Shown here piece by piece: positions 7,773 to 15,716 of a stretch of 57,035 nucleotides of DNA. Numbering within the stretch: the first letter of the stretch is position 1; every line of letters starts with the position of its first letter. Source of the DNA: an uncultured Alistipes sp. (lineage in GTDB: Bacteria; Bacteroidota; Bacteroidia; Bacteroidales; Rikenellaceae). The position numbers and the translations under genes are program-made. Where the stretch lies: the NCBI GenBank assembly GCA_910576555.1, contig CAJTIY010000009.1, forward strand, positions 1-57,035. The letters are read 5' to 3'. Below the pieces are notes generated by a model. That model searched no databases, was not told the origin of the DNA, and worked only from the letters and a program-made list of their open reading frames with translations.

Positions 7773-8828
7773 ATGGAACCACTGAACGCTTTCGATCCCG
7801 ACGGCGTCGGCGTGGACAACGGCGCCTACTTCGGCATGCCGTTCGATCCGTCGGCCGCCGAACTGGTGCTCGTCTCGGTGCCGTGGGACGTGACGGTCTC
7901 CTACGGAGCCGGCACGGCATACGGTCCCGATGCGATCATCGAGGCCTCGACGCAGCTCGACTTCCACGAGCCGCTGGCGCCCGGCGCATGGCGGCGCGGC
8001 ATCGCCACGGCCGACATCGACTACACGCTGCAGGAGACTTCGCAGCGGCTGCGTGCCGATGCCGCGAAGGTGATCCGCCATCTCGAAGGGGGCGGCACGG
8101 TCGACGACGACTATGTCGTGCGCAAGATCCGCCGCGTAAACGAGGGCTGCGCCGCGATGAACGACGCGGTCGGGGCGCAGGTCGGCCGGTGGCTCGACGC
8201 CGGAAAGATCGTCGGGCTGGTGGGCGGCGACCACTCGACGCCCTACGGGCTGATCCGGGCGCTGGGCGAGCGGCACGAGGCCTTCGGCGTGCTCCACATC
8301 GACGCCCACCGCGACCTGCGCGAAGCCTACGAGGGCTTCCTCTTCTCGCACGCCTCGATCATGTTCAACGTCCTGCGCGACGTGCCGCAGGTGCGCAAGC
8401 TCGTGCAGGTGGCCGTCCGCGACTTCTCGGAGCGGGAGGCCGCGCTGGCCGACGCGTCGGAGCGCGTGGAGAGCTTCGCCGACCTCGATCTGGCCGCCGC
8501 CGAGTTCCGGGGCGAGACGTGGGACGCCCAGTGCCGGCGCATCGTCGAGACGTTGCCCGAGGAGGTCTACGTCAGCTTCGACATCGACGGCCTCGGGTTC
8601 GAATATTGCCCCCGCACGGGCACGCCCGTCTGCGGCGGACTGACCTTCAACAAGGCCGTCTGGCTGCTCCGCACGCTCGTCGCCTCGGGCCGGCGCATCA
8701 TCGGCTTCGACCTCGTGGAGGTCTGCCCGGCGCCCGAGGAGCGCCTCGACGCCATCACGGGCGCCCGCATGCTGTGGAAGCTCTGCTCGCTGGCGCTCGC
8801 ATCGAACGAACATAACTTAACCGAATAG
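7773..8828 (+). CDS. Agmatinase/arginase-family ureohydrolase
   Basis: A 351-residue manganese hydrolase of the arginase superfamily. Metal ligands are visible in GGDHS (151-155), DAHRD (177-181) and SFDID (268-272). The usual DPxxxPGxGTP after the third motif is changed to GLGFEYCPRTGTP. The N terminus (about 1-110) is longer than in SpeB-type agmatinase. The likely reaction is release of urea from agmatine or a related guanidino compound; the substrate cannot be told from sequence. The start at 7773 is the first Met after the promoter that gives a family-like N terminus. Only 4 bases separate it from nhaA. Confidence 0.82.
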   Translation: MEPLNAFDPDGVGVDNGAYFGMPFDPSAAELVLVSVPWDVTVSYGAGTAYGPDAIIEASTQLDFHEPLAPGAWRRGIATADIDYTLQETSQRLRADAAKVIRHLEGGGTVDDDYVVRKIRRVNEGCAAMNDAVGAQVGRWLDAGKIVGLVGGDHSTPYGLIRALGERHEAFGVLHIDAHRDLREAYEGFLFSHASIMFNVLRDVPQVRKLVQVAVRDFSEREAALADASERVESFADLDLAAAEFRGETWDAQCRRIVETLPEEVYVSFDIDGLGFEYCPRTGTPVCGGLTFNKAVWLLRTLVASGRRIIGFDLVEVCPAPEERLDAITGARMLWKLCSLALASNEHNLTE

Positions 8829-8832
8829 ACAT

Positions 8833-10239
8833 ATGCGACTCTTTTCCATGTACCGCTGGGTACGGGCACGCCATCTGATCGGCGTCCGCGGGCGACGTTT
8901 CATCGAGGCTCCGTGGGCCGGCGGCGTCGTGCTGCTCGCCTGCGTGGCGATCGCCATGCTGCTGGCCAATCTGCCCGCCACGGCGGCCTACTACCGCCAT
9001 TTTCTCGAAACGGACCTCGCCCTGAAGATCTTCAGCCCCGACGGTTCGATCGACTGGACCTTCCCGCGCGGGCTGACCGTCGAGTCGTTCATCAACGACT
9101 GCCTGATGGTGGTCTTCTTCTTCACCGTGGGTCTCGAGATCAAGCGCGAGATCGTCTGCGGACACCTCTCGTCGGTGCGGCAGGCCATCCTCCCGGTGGT
9201 GGCCGCGGCGGGCGGCATGCTGGCTCCGGCCGTCATCTTCCTGCTGTTCAACCACGGCACGCCCGCGGAGCACGGATGGGGTATCCCCACCGCCACCGAC
9301 ATCGCCTTCGCCGTGGGCATCCTCTCGATGCTGGGCGACCGCGTGCCCGTGTCGCTCAAGATCTTCCTCACGGCGCTGGCCATCGCCGACGACCTCGGCG
9401 CGATCCTCGTCATCGCCTTCTTCTACGGCGGCGACCTGCAGCTGTGGTGCCTCTTCGCGGCGCTGGCGCTCATGGGCGCCGTGTGGGCGGCCAACCGCAT
9501 GGGCGAGAAGCGGATGATCTTCTACCTCGCGCCGGCGATCGTGATCTGGGGCCTGTTCTACTATTCGGGCGTGCACTCGACCCTCTCGGGCGTGGCGATG
9601 GCGCTGCTCATCCCCATGACGCCGCGCTACGGCAAGGAGTACTTCCTGCACAAGATGCACTGGCTGAAGGACCGGCTGCTCACGGCCGAACCCGATATGG
9701 ACGGCGACGGCGTGGAGGACGAGTTCCCCAACGAGGAACACCGCTTCTACCTGCGTCAGATGGGGCGTCTCTCGTCGGGCTCGGTGGGCATGAGCTACCG
9801 CCTCGAGCACGCTTTGACTCCGTACGTCACCTTCCTCATCATGCCGATCTTCGCGCTGGCCAACGCCGGCGTCGAAATCCCCTCGGCGGAGTATTTCGAT
9901 CTGTTCCACACCTCGCCCGAAACGGGAGCTGTGGGCATGGGTATCTTCTTCGGCCTGCTCGTCGGCAAGCCGCTGGGCATCTTCGGCGCCAGCTGGCTGG
10001 CCGTGAAGTCGGGGCTGGCCGTGAAGCCCGAGGGCTCCACGTGGCGGATGCTGCTGGCCGTGGCCTGTCTGGGCGGTATCGGCTTCACGATGTCGCTCTT
10101 CGTCGATGCGCTGGCCTATTCCGCCCCCGCGCTGATCGACCGGGGCAAGATCGCCATCCTGATGGGTTCGACGGCCGCCGCCGTGCTGGGCAGCGTGCTG
10201 ATCCTGCTCTTCGCCGGGCGAAAGGAGGCGCGGCGATGA
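8833..10239 (+). CDS. nhaA: Na+/H+ antiporter NhaA
   Basis: A 468-residue inner-membrane antiporter that exports Na+ in exchange for H+. Family signs are FFFTVGLEIKRE, PTATDIAFAVG (Asp156) and ALAIADDLGAI with the ion-binding pair Asp186-Asp187, then the Lys-bearing GKPLGIFG and GGIGFTMSLF. It is longer than the E. coli protein (388 residues), mainly through a loop at about 275-330 that includes PDMDGDGVEDE, a DxDxDG calcium-loop-like motif. It is co-transcribed with the ureohydrolase upstream and overlaps the next gene by four bases (ATGA). Confidence 0.96.
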   Translation: MRLFSMYRWVRARHLIGVRGRRFIEAPWAGGVVLLACVAIAMLLANLPATAAYYRHFLETDLALKIFSPDGSIDWTFPRGLTVESFINDCLMVVFFFTVGLEIKREIVCGHLSSVRQAILPVVAAAGGMLAPAVIFLLFNHGTPAEHGWGIPTATDIAFAVGILSMLGDRVPVSLKIFLTALAIADDLGAILVIAFFYGGDLQLWCLFAALALMGAVWAANRMGEKRMIFYLAPAIVIWGLFYYSGVHSTLSGVAMALLIPMTPRYGKEYFLHKMHWLKDRLLTAEPDMDGDGVEDEFPNEEHRFYLRQMGRLSSGSVGMSYRLEHALTPYVTFLIMPIFALANAGVEIPSAEYFDLFHTSPETGAVGMGIFFGLLVGKPLGIFGASWLAVKSGLAVKPEGSTWRMLLAVACLGGIGFTMSLFVDALAYSAPALIDRGKIAILMGSTAAAVLGSVLILLFAGRKEARR

Positions 10240-10955
10240 AACGGACGACGATCGCCGTGCTCACGGCACTGCTGCTGACGGCTGCCGCCTGCTCGAAGCG
10301 TTCGGGCGGAGGCGGCATCAAACTCCGCACCGATACCGACTCGATCGCCTACATCATCGGCATGAACGTGGGGATGAATCTGCTGAAAACCGACTCGACG
10401 CTCAACGTGAGCGCCCTCTGCGAGGGCATCCGCGACGTCTTCCGCGCGGCGCCGAAGTTCACCGCGGGCGAGGCGCAGGCCTATTACCTGCGTTATGTCA
10501 ATCACACGCTGCCGGAGCGGGCGCGAGCCTACGAGGCGCAGTTCATCGAGGATATCGTCAAGTCGAACCGTTCGTATGCGCGCACGGCCTCGGGTGCGGC
10601 CTACACCGTGGCCGAGGTGGGCGATCAGGAGCGGGTTCCCGCGGCCGATCGCGACAGCGTCGTGCTGCGCTGGGTGATCCGCACGGCGGACGGCGCCGCG
10701 GTCTACTCCTCCTACGAGCGCGGGGATACGGTCCGCACGACGCTCGGTGACCTGAAGCCGGGCGTGCGCGAGAGTATCAAACTCATCGGCCCCGGCGGTC
10801 GTCTCGAGGCGTGGGTCCCCTCGGCCGCGGCATACGGAGCCGACGGCGACGAGACGCTCGGGATACGTCCCAATACGACGCTTCGTTACGAAATCGAGCT
10901 CATCGGGGTCGACAAATACGCCGACCGGTTCCGGCGCGGCAATTTGCGGCGGTAA
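10236..10955 (+). CDS. FKBP-type peptidyl-prolyl isomerase lipoprotein (degenerate)
   Basis: A 239-residue lipoprotein (lipobox LTAAAC, Cys19). An N-terminal FKBP dimerisation-like segment (DSIAYIIGMNVGMNLLKTD, about 33-52) is followed by a C-terminal FKBP fold ending GIRPNTTLRYEIELIGV. The key aromatic motifs of active FKBPs are poorly kept: WVPSAAAYG stands where WIPxxLAYG is usual. It may be a chaperone with weak isomerase activity at the periplasmic face. The start overlaps the nhaA stop (10236-10239). An AAAGGAGG stretch (10221-10228) lies 7 bases before the ATG but is also nhaA coding sequence. Confidence 0.8.
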   Translation: MKRTTIAVLTALLLTAAACSKRSGGGGIKLRTDTDSIAYIIGMNVGMNLLKTDSTLNVSALCEGIRDVFRAAPKFTAGEAQAYYLRYVNHTLPERARAYEAQFIEDIVKSNRSYARTASGAAYTVAEVGDQERVPAADRDSVVLRWVIRTADGAAVYSSYERGDTVRTTLGDLKPGVRESIKLIGPGGRLEAWVPSAAAYGADGDETLGIRPNTTLRYEIELIGVDKYADRFRRGNLRR

Positions 10956-10981
10956 AGCGCACCGAACTCGCAATTTATTTA

Positions 10982-10989
10982 TACCTTTG
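10982..10989 (+). promoter_or_regulatory. -7 promoter element (TACCTTTG)
   Basis: A perfect TAnnTTTG box 40 bases before the second FKBP gene, which suggests that gene can be transcribed separately from the nhaA operon. Confidence 0.6.
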
Positions 10990-11029
10990 CGCAACTGAAA
11001 CGAACGAACTTCAAAATACGATCAAGACT

Positions 11030-12139
11030 ATGAAAAAGATTCTTTTCACGGCAGCGCTCTGCGCTGCGACGCTCGCCTCGTGCGGCGGAGACAAGAGCGG
11101 TATGACGATGGGGAGCCTGTCCCAGTTCGACTCGCTCTCCTATGCACTGGGCGCCAACATGGGCTACGGCATCAACTACCAGATGAAGGACATTCCCTTC
11201 GACTTCGCGGCCATCGACCGCGGTATCCGCGAGGCTGCTACGGAGAAGAGCTCGCTGAAGCACGACGACGCGATTGACCAGCTGCGCGATTTCTTCATGA
11301 ACAAGCGCGGCGAGCGTGCGCGCGCCATCGCTGCGGAGCGTGCCGCGGCCGACAGCGCCCGTCTGGCTGCCGGCGACAGCACGAAGGTCGAATATCCTGC
11401 GGCCGATGCCGCGATGTTCGAGTCGGAGGAGGAGCGCGAGCAGATCTCCTACGCCTTCGGCAACGACATCGGTTACAACCTCGCCGATAACAATCTCCCC
11501 ATTCGTGTGGTATGGATCGGCGAGGCGATGCGCAACGTACAGGAGGGCAACGCCAAGATGACCGAGGAAGAGGTGCAGAAGTACCTCCAGTACTACTTCA
11601 TGGAGAAACTCCCCGCTCAGAACAAGGAGGCTTCGGAGGCTTGGCTGAAGAAGATCGAGAAGAAGTCGGGCGTGCAGAAGACCGAGTCGGGTCTGCTCTA
11701 CAAGGTGATCGACGCCGGCGACGAGTCGCTGATGCCGAAGAACGAGCGCGACGTGGTGAAAGTACACTACACGGGCCGCACGCGCGAGGGCAAGGTGTTC
11801 GACACGTCGCTCTTCGCCAACCGCACCGAGAAGCAGCAGGAGATGATCCGCAAGCAGCGTCCCGACCTGTTCGAGGAGGACGGCACGCCGAAGGCCGACG
11901 AGCCGGTGGAGTTCCCGCTCAACCGCGTGATCAAGGGCTGGACCGAGGGCATGCAGCTGGTCGGCAAGGGCGGTAAGATCATGCTCTGGATTCCCGCCGA
12001 ACTGGCTTACGGCACCCAGGCGCCGAGCCGCGAGATCGGTCCCAACGAGGCGCTGGAATTCGAGGTGGAGCTGATCGACGTGACGCCTTACGAGGAGCCG
12101 GCTCCGGCTGCCGAGCCCGAAGCTGCCGTCGAGGAGTAA
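11030..12139 (+). CDS. FKBP-type peptidyl-prolyl cis-trans isomerase lipoprotein
   Basis: A 369-residue lipoprotein (lipobox LASC, Cys18). It contains two FKBP N-terminal dimerisation-type helical segments: one begins FDSLSYALGANMGYGI and the second EQISYAFGNDIGYNL. A well-kept FKBP domain (about 225-355) has VKVHYTGRTREGKVFDTS, VIKGWTEGMQLV and WIPAELAYG, the expected active-site motifs. It should speed prolyl isomerisation and folding of envelope proteins. A Glu/Ala/Pro-rich tail ends the protein. It follows the degenerate paralogue and ends at a strong terminator. Confidence 0.93.
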   Translation: MKKILFTAALCAATLASCGGDKSGMTMGSLSQFDSLSYALGANMGYGINYQMKDIPFDFAAIDRGIREAATEKSSLKHDDAIDQLRDFFMNKRGERARAIAAERAAADSARLAAGDSTKVEYPAADAAMFESEEEREQISYAFGNDIGYNLADNNLPIRVVWIGEAMRNVQEGNAKMTEEEVQKYLQYYFMEKLPAQNKEASEAWLKKIEKKSGVQKTESGLLYKVIDAGDESLMPKNERDVVKVHYTGRTREGKVFDTSLFANRTEKQQEMIRKQRPDLFEEDGTPKADEPVEFPLNRVIKGWTEGMQLVGKGGKIMLWIPAELAYGTQAPSREIGPNEALEFEVELIDVTPYEEPAPAAEPEAAVEE

Positions 12140-12182
12140 GTACGATGGAGGACGGCCCGGTGCCGTCGTGTCCGAACAGAGA

Positions 12183-12212
12183 GGCGGACCGTTCCAAGAA
12201 GAACGGTCCGCC
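12183..12212 (+). terminator. Terminator after the FKBP genes
   Basis: A perfect 12-base stem, GGCGGACCGTTC (12183-12194) with GAACGGTCCGCC (12201-12212), and a six-base loop, followed by TTCGTATTT. Confidence 0.85.
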
Positions 12213-12351
12213 TTCGTATTTGCGGGGAGAGTCGGTGCGGCGGCAAGGGGCGTCAGCGTCGGAGGACGGGTAGCGGGCGCGAATGTGCGGAGCGATTGGT
12301 GGAATACTCGGCGGTGGTCGTCGCAGGGGATGCGGTCGCGCTGACCGGAGC

Positions 12352-12384
12352 AAAAAACTCCGATCCTGTATATACGGATCGGAG
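12352..12384 (-). terminator. Terminator of the DUF3127 gene
   Basis: CTCCGATCC (12358-12366) pairs with GGATCGGAG (12376-12384). On the minus strand the stem is followed by TTTTTT (12357-12352), a classic intrinsic terminator. Confidence 0.85.
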
Positions 12385-12437
12385 CATGCGTACATGCCAC
12401 CGTGCGGACGGGGCTATGTCGTGCGGGCAGTGCGGTG

Positions 12438-12806
12438 TCAGAACGGCAGGTCGTCCACCTCGGCGGCGGGCGCCGGGGCGTAGGCCGGTTCCGTACCCAT
12501 CGGCGGCAGGTCGGGCATCGCAGCGGGCGCTTCGGCCTGCTTGGGCTGGAGCCGCCATGCGCGGATGTCGGTGTACCAGCGGCCGTTGTACTCGCGCGAT
12601 TCGATGTTCACCGAGACGTTGTAGACGGCGCCCTCCTTCAGGCGTGCCGTGTCGTCGGGACGGTTGAAAAAGGTGACGCAGATCTTGCGGGTGAAATTTC
12701 CGCCGTCGGAGTAGTCGAACACTACGTCCTGACGCTGCCATTCGCCGCGTGCCGACGTACCTTTCGTCACGGGCATTATTCGGTAAACGGTTCCTTCGAA
12801 TTCCAT
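12438..12806 (-). CDS. DUF3127 protein (OB-fold, SSB-like)
   Basis: A 122-residue protein with the DUF3127 pattern: MEFEGTVYRIMP, then a region with FDYSDGG and VTFFNRPDD, then WYTDIRAWRLQ. It ends in an acidic tip, DDLPF, after a Pro/Ala-rich linker. An acidic-hydrophobic C-terminal tip like this is a known feature of single-strand DNA-binding proteins, where it recruits partners. The fold suggests binding of single-stranded nucleic acid; the role in the cell is not established. The start at 12806 sits 25 bases after the -7 box at 12831-12838. It is monocistronic with its own terminator. Confidence 0.85.
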   Translation of the reverse strand: MEFEGTVYRIMPVTKGTSARGEWQRQDVVFDYSDGGNFTRKICVTFFNRPDDTARLKEGAVYNVSVNIESREYNGRWYTDIRAWRLQPKQAEAPAAMPDLPPMGTEPAYAPAPAAEVDDLPF

Positions 12807-12830
12807 AGTCGTGCTTGTTTTGATCGGATA

Positions 12831-12838
12831 CAAAGGTA
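12831..12838 (-). promoter_or_regulatory. -7 promoter element of the DUF3127 gene
   Basis: CAAAGGTA reads TACCTTTG on the minus strand. It fixes the gene start at 12806, since the alternative Met at 12842 lies upstream of the box. Confidence 0.7.
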
Positions 12839-12892
12839 GCAAAAAAACGGCAAATCGAATCTTCGTCCGTCATCCTCCGGTGCAAAAAGACA

Positions 12893-12918
12893 GAACCGCC
12901 GGTTTTTTCCGGCGGTTC
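12893..12918 (-). terminator. Terminator of the PepSY-like gene
   Basis: The arms GAACCGCCGG (12893-12902) and CCGGCGGTTC (12909-12918) pair perfectly around six T, and the minus-strand transcript continues into TGTCTTTTTGC. Confidence 0.85.
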
Positions 12919-12946
12919 CGTCGTCGCCCGGCATCCGGGAGCGGGG

Positions 12947-13387
12947 TCAGTCGTCGATCTCGACGGCGCGGAACCGGCGGTTGAAGGTCACCTCGGTGCC
13001 GTTGGAGAGTTCGATCTCCCAACCGCGGCGGTCGCGGTCGATCTTCACGATCGCATCGTCGGGGAAGTGCGTGCGCACGTAAGCGGCGATTTGCTGCGGG
13101 ACGACGGAGGCGGGAACCTCCGTGCGGGTGCAGACGACCTCTTTCCATGTGCCGTCGCGGTGGAATTCGACCTTCGTGCCGTCGTCGAGCACCGCTTCGA
13201 AGGTCGTGTCGGAGAAGTCGCGGTCCACGGTCGTGTAGGCGATCCGCGCCTTCGGGAGGTGGGCGCGGAGGAACTCCTGTGCCGTTTCGGGGAGATCTTC
13301 GGCGGGAATGGGGCGGCTGGTGTCGGCCCGGGCCACCGTTGCGGCGGCGAACAGTGCCGCTACGCAGCAGAAGAGCATTTTTTTCAT
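12947..13387 (-). CDS. Periplasmic PepSY-like (DUF2874) protein
   Basis: A 146-residue exported protein with signal peptide MKKMLFCCVAALFAAATVARA. The mature part has two similar units typical of the putative beta-lactamase-inhibitor-like PepSY fold of Bacteroidales: the first runs from DLPETAQEFLRAHLP to TFEAVLDDGTKVEF, and the second from VPQQIAAYVRTHFP to WEIELSNGTEVTF. These proteins are thought to bind periplasmic partners; no enzyme motif is seen. The start is the ATG at 13385-13387. The gene has its own terminator. Confidence 0.82.
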   Translation of the reverse strand: MKKMLFCCVAALFAAATVARADTSRPIPAEDLPETAQEFLRAHLPKARIAYTTVDRDFSDTTFEAVLDDGTKVEFHRDGTWKEVVCTRTEVPASVVPQQIAAYVRTHFPDDAIVKIDRDRRGWEIELSNGTEVTFNRRFRAVEIDD

Positions 13388-13516
13388 CTGTTCGAATTTT
13401 TTCGGTTTACGATTCTTCGATCCCGTAGCAAATCGTTTGCCGCAGCGGGGTGCTGCGAGCCGCCGATGCGGAAAAAGGAGGGAGCGGAGGGGCGTAGCCG
13501 ACGGATCGGCACCTGC

Positions 13517-13548
13517 AAAAAAGACCCGCAATGAAGCGAGTCTTTTTT
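13517..13548. terminator. Terminator downstream of the CAU tRNA
   Basis: AAAAAAGAC and GTCTTTTTT flank a CGC/GCG pair and a short loop, giving an A/T-flanked hairpin that can work in both directions. On the minus strand it follows the tRNA directly. Confidence 0.75.
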
Positions 13549-13551
13549 CGG

Positions 13552-13625
13552 TGGGCCCAGAGGGGCATGATCCCACGACCTTCGGATTATGAGTCCGCTG
13601 CTCTGACCGACTGAGCTATGGGCCC
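13552..13625 (-). tRNA. tRNA with CAU anticodon (Ile2 or elongator Met)
   Basis: A 74-base cloverleaf: acceptor GGGCCCA/TGGGCCC with A73, D arm GCTC/GAGC, anticodon loop CTCATAA. The anticodon CAU without the three G-C pairs of an initiator leaves elongator Met or lysidine-modified Ile2; I cannot decide between them. The T loop reads ATCATGC where TTCRANY is expected, with T54 and A58 replaced. CCA is not encoded. Confidence 0.88.
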
Positions 13626-13711
13626 GTGCGCATGTCGGCCCGAAGACCGGATGCGAGCCGTGCCTGATCTCCCGCACGGAATGCCGCAGGCCTGCGGGCG
13701 ATGCGGCGTCG

Positions 13712-13719
13712 CAAAGATA
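13712..13719 (-). promoter_or_regulatory. -7 promoter element of the CAU tRNA
   Basis: CAAAGATA reads TATCTTTG on the minus strand, 87 bases before the mature tRNA 5' end, implying a leader that is processed off. Confidence 0.55.
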
Positions 13720-13865
13720 GGAAAAAAATAGGAATGCCCAATCTTTCGGCGCTTTTTTATAGGTCCGGGCGAGATCCGGCCGCAGTTGCGGCGTCCGTGT
13801 CCCTCGGAACGTTCCGGTCGGGCGGTGCGGCTCCGTGCCGGCCGTGCGGTGCAGGGCGGAAAAAA

Positions 13866-13893
13866 GCCCGGAACCTTCTGTAAGGTTCCGGGC
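13866..13893 (-). terminator. Terminator of the LRR lipoprotein gene
   Basis: A perfect 12-base stem, GCCCGGAACCTT (13866-13877) with AAGGTTCCGGGC (13882-13893), four-base loop, then T-rich sequence on the minus strand. Confidence 0.88.
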
Positions 13894-13916
13894 GCATGTG
13901 CGGCGGGGCGGGCGGA

Positions 13917-15056
13917 TCATTCGGTGACGATCGCCACATCGGGCCGGTTGCGGAAGATATTCTGCAGGTGGGTCACCTCGGCGCCCGGATCGCAGATCAC
14001 CTTCTTGAGCCCCGTGTTGCCCTCGACGATCATGTATTCGTTCCACTCGTCGTAGAAGCCGTTTTTCAGGTCGATCGTCTCCAGCGTCGGGGTGTTCTCC
14101 AGCTCGATCAGCTCCAGCATGTCGTTGCCGCTGAAGTCGGCCACGGTGAGCAGGTTGTTCGAGAGGTAGACCTGTCGCAGCGGGGCGTTCTGCGTGAGGT
14201 CGATCTCCGTCAGACGGTTGTCGAACAGGAATAGCTGCAGCAGGAAGGGCAGGTGCGACACCTCGATCGACGCGAGGCGGTTGCCGTAGAGGTTCAGAAT
14301 CATGAGCTTGGGCAGCTCGGAGAGCGTCACGCCGGTGAGCCGGTTGCCGTTGGCGTGGAGCTGGCTCAATGCGGGGCAGTCGGTGACCGAGAGCGTCGTC
14401 AGGGCGTTCTCCACGACGTCGAGGCGGGTCAGCTGCGGCAGTCCGGCCACTTCGAGCGAGGTCAGGGCGCCGTTGTTGAGGTAGACCTCTTCGAGGGCCG
14501 GCAGGTCGGTGAGCACGAGCGTCGGCACCTGTACGCGCTGCATGTAGAGCGCCCGGAGCGCTTTGTTCTGTGTGAGGTCGATCGTGCGGATGGCGGCGTC
14601 GAACAGGCGCAGGTCCTCCAGATCGGGCATGCCCGTGGGGTCGAACGACGCGACGCGGTTGCCGCCGAGATTGAGCTCGCGCATCTTGGAGAGCCCTTCG
14701 AGCGGTGTGGCGTCGGTGATCGCGTGGTAGCGCAGACCGAGCGTTTCGAGGTTGAGGAAGTGTTCGAGACCGGATATGTCGGCGATGCGTTCGGCTCCCT
14801 CCGCCTCGTCGGGCGTTTCGAAGCTGAAGTCGAGCGCCGTGACCGCGTGCGCTTCGCCGCGGGTGATCACGCCGTCGCCGTCGGCGTCGATGGCGGGCTC
14901 CACGGCCTTCAGCCGGGCTTCCAGCACCGGATCGGCGAACTGCACGGGGCGGTTCTCGGGAGCCGGTTCGGGCTTGTTCTCGGGGTCGTCGCTGCAGGCC
15001 GGAAGCGTTGCCGCGCAGAGCGCAGCGGGCAGCAGTAGCTTGAATAATACGTTCAT
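13917..15056 (-). CDS. Leucine-rich-repeat lipoprotein with EF-hand-like loop
   Basis: A 379-residue surface or periplasmic lipoprotein (lipobox TLPAC, Cys21). After a Glu/Pro-rich linker comes a short domain with an EF-hand-like calcium loop, DADGDGVITRGE (residues 57-68). About ten leucine-rich repeats of 20-22 residues follow (units such as LPQLTRLDVVENALTTLSV), an internalin-like array used for protein binding. A C-terminal cap has KKVICDPGAEV. The partner is unknown. Such lipoproteins are common in gut Bacteroidales. It is monocistronic with a strong terminator. Confidence 0.85.
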   Translation of the reverse strand: MNVLFKLLLPAALCAATLPACSDDPENKPEPAPENRPVQFADPVLEARLKAVEPAIDADGDGVITRGEAHAVTALDFSFETPDEAEGAERIADISGLEHFLNLETLGLRYHAITDATPLEGLSKMRELNLGGNRVASFDPTGMPDLEDLRLFDAAIRTIDLTQNKALRALYMQRVQVPTLVLTDLPALEEVYLNNGALTSLEVAGLPQLTRLDVVENALTTLSVTDCPALSQLHANGNRLTGVTLSELPKLMILNLYGNRLASIEVSHLPFLLQLFLFDNRLTEIDLTQNAPLRQVYLSNNLLTVADFSGNDMLELIELENTPTLETIDLKNGFYDEWNEYMIVEGNTGLKKVICDPGAEVTHLQNIFRNRPDVAIVTE

Positions 15057-15211
15057 ACGTCTGTTTTTAGAGATTCAAAAGGCCGGAAACCGATTCCTGC
15101 CCGCTGCAAGATACTATATTTTTCCGGGAAAACAACGGCGTGCCCGCTTCTCCGGCGGAAGTCTCTTGCGCTTTTTTTCGCGCTTTCTTGCGGAAATGCC
15201 GGAATTTTGTC

Positions 15212-15219
15212 TATCTTTG
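15212..15219 (+). promoter_or_regulatory. -7 promoter element of rpmE2
   Basis: A perfect TATCTTTG box with TTCTTG about 21 bases upstream, 35 bases before the L31 start. Confidence 0.75.
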
Positions 15220-15254
15220 CCCCGCTTAAGCAATCATTCAAAAACAAAAACGAA

Positions 15255-15521
15255 ATGAAAAAGGGTATTCATCCGGAGAATTATCGTTTGGTGGCGTTCA
15301 AGGACATGTCCAACGACCACGTGTTTTTGTGTCGGTCCGCCGTTTCGACAAAAGAGACCATCGAAGTGAACGGCGAAACCTATCCCGTGTATAAGATGGA
15401 AATCTCCAACACGTCGCACCCGTTCTATACGGGCAAGATGAAGTTGGTTGACACCGCCGGTCGCGTCGATAAGTTTATGAGCCGCTACGCAAAGCGCTAC
15501 GATAAGAAGAACGCGAAGTAA
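15255..15521 (+). CDS. rpmE2: 50S ribosomal protein L31 type B
   Basis: An 88-residue protein beginning MKKGIHPENYRLVAFKDM with the type B motifs EVNGETYPVYKMEIS and SHPFYTGK, ending FMSRYAKRYDKKN. Type B L31 lacks the zinc-binding cysteines of the main form and is the usual L31 of Bacteroidota. The start is set at 15255, because upstream in-frame codons overlap the promoter at 15212-15219. It is a single-gene transcript with its own terminator. Confidence 0.97.
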   Translation: MKKGIHPENYRLVAFKDMSNDHVFLCRSAVSTKETIEVNGETYPVYKMEISNTSHPFYTGKMKLVDTAGRVDKFMSRYAKRYDKKNAK

Positions 15522-15542
15522 GGTCATCGACCGCTTGCGCAT

Positions 15543-15574
15543 ATCCCCGTTTCCGATCGGAAACGGGGATTTTT
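15543..15574 (+). terminator. Terminator of rpmE2
   Basis: A 12-base perfect stem, ATCCCCGTTTCC with GGAAACGGGGAT, tetraloop GATC, and a run of T at 15570-15574. Confidence 0.92.
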
Positions 15575-15716
15575 CGTCTCTGCACTGCAGAAAAACGAAC
15601 CCGAATCGGGGATATACTGTATTTTTAACGGATATTTTTCTATATTTACGGCCGACGCTTCCCCATTTCCGCCGGAGCGGGGCGTCGTTTCCGTTCAACC
15701 CTTAAAAATTACGTTT

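Noticed and set aside
6492..8813. A 773-codon leftward frame that would fuse pdxB to an N-terminal extension
   Set aside because: The extension is antisense to the ureohydrolase gene and crosses the divergent promoters. The PdxB N terminus begins exactly at 7487.
10221..10228. AAAGGAGG before the first FKBP gene as a functional Shine-Dalgarno site
   Set aside because: It encodes Arg-Lys-Glu at the end of NhaA, and ribosomes of this phylum rarely use such sites. Translational coupling through the ATGA overlap is enough to explain expression.
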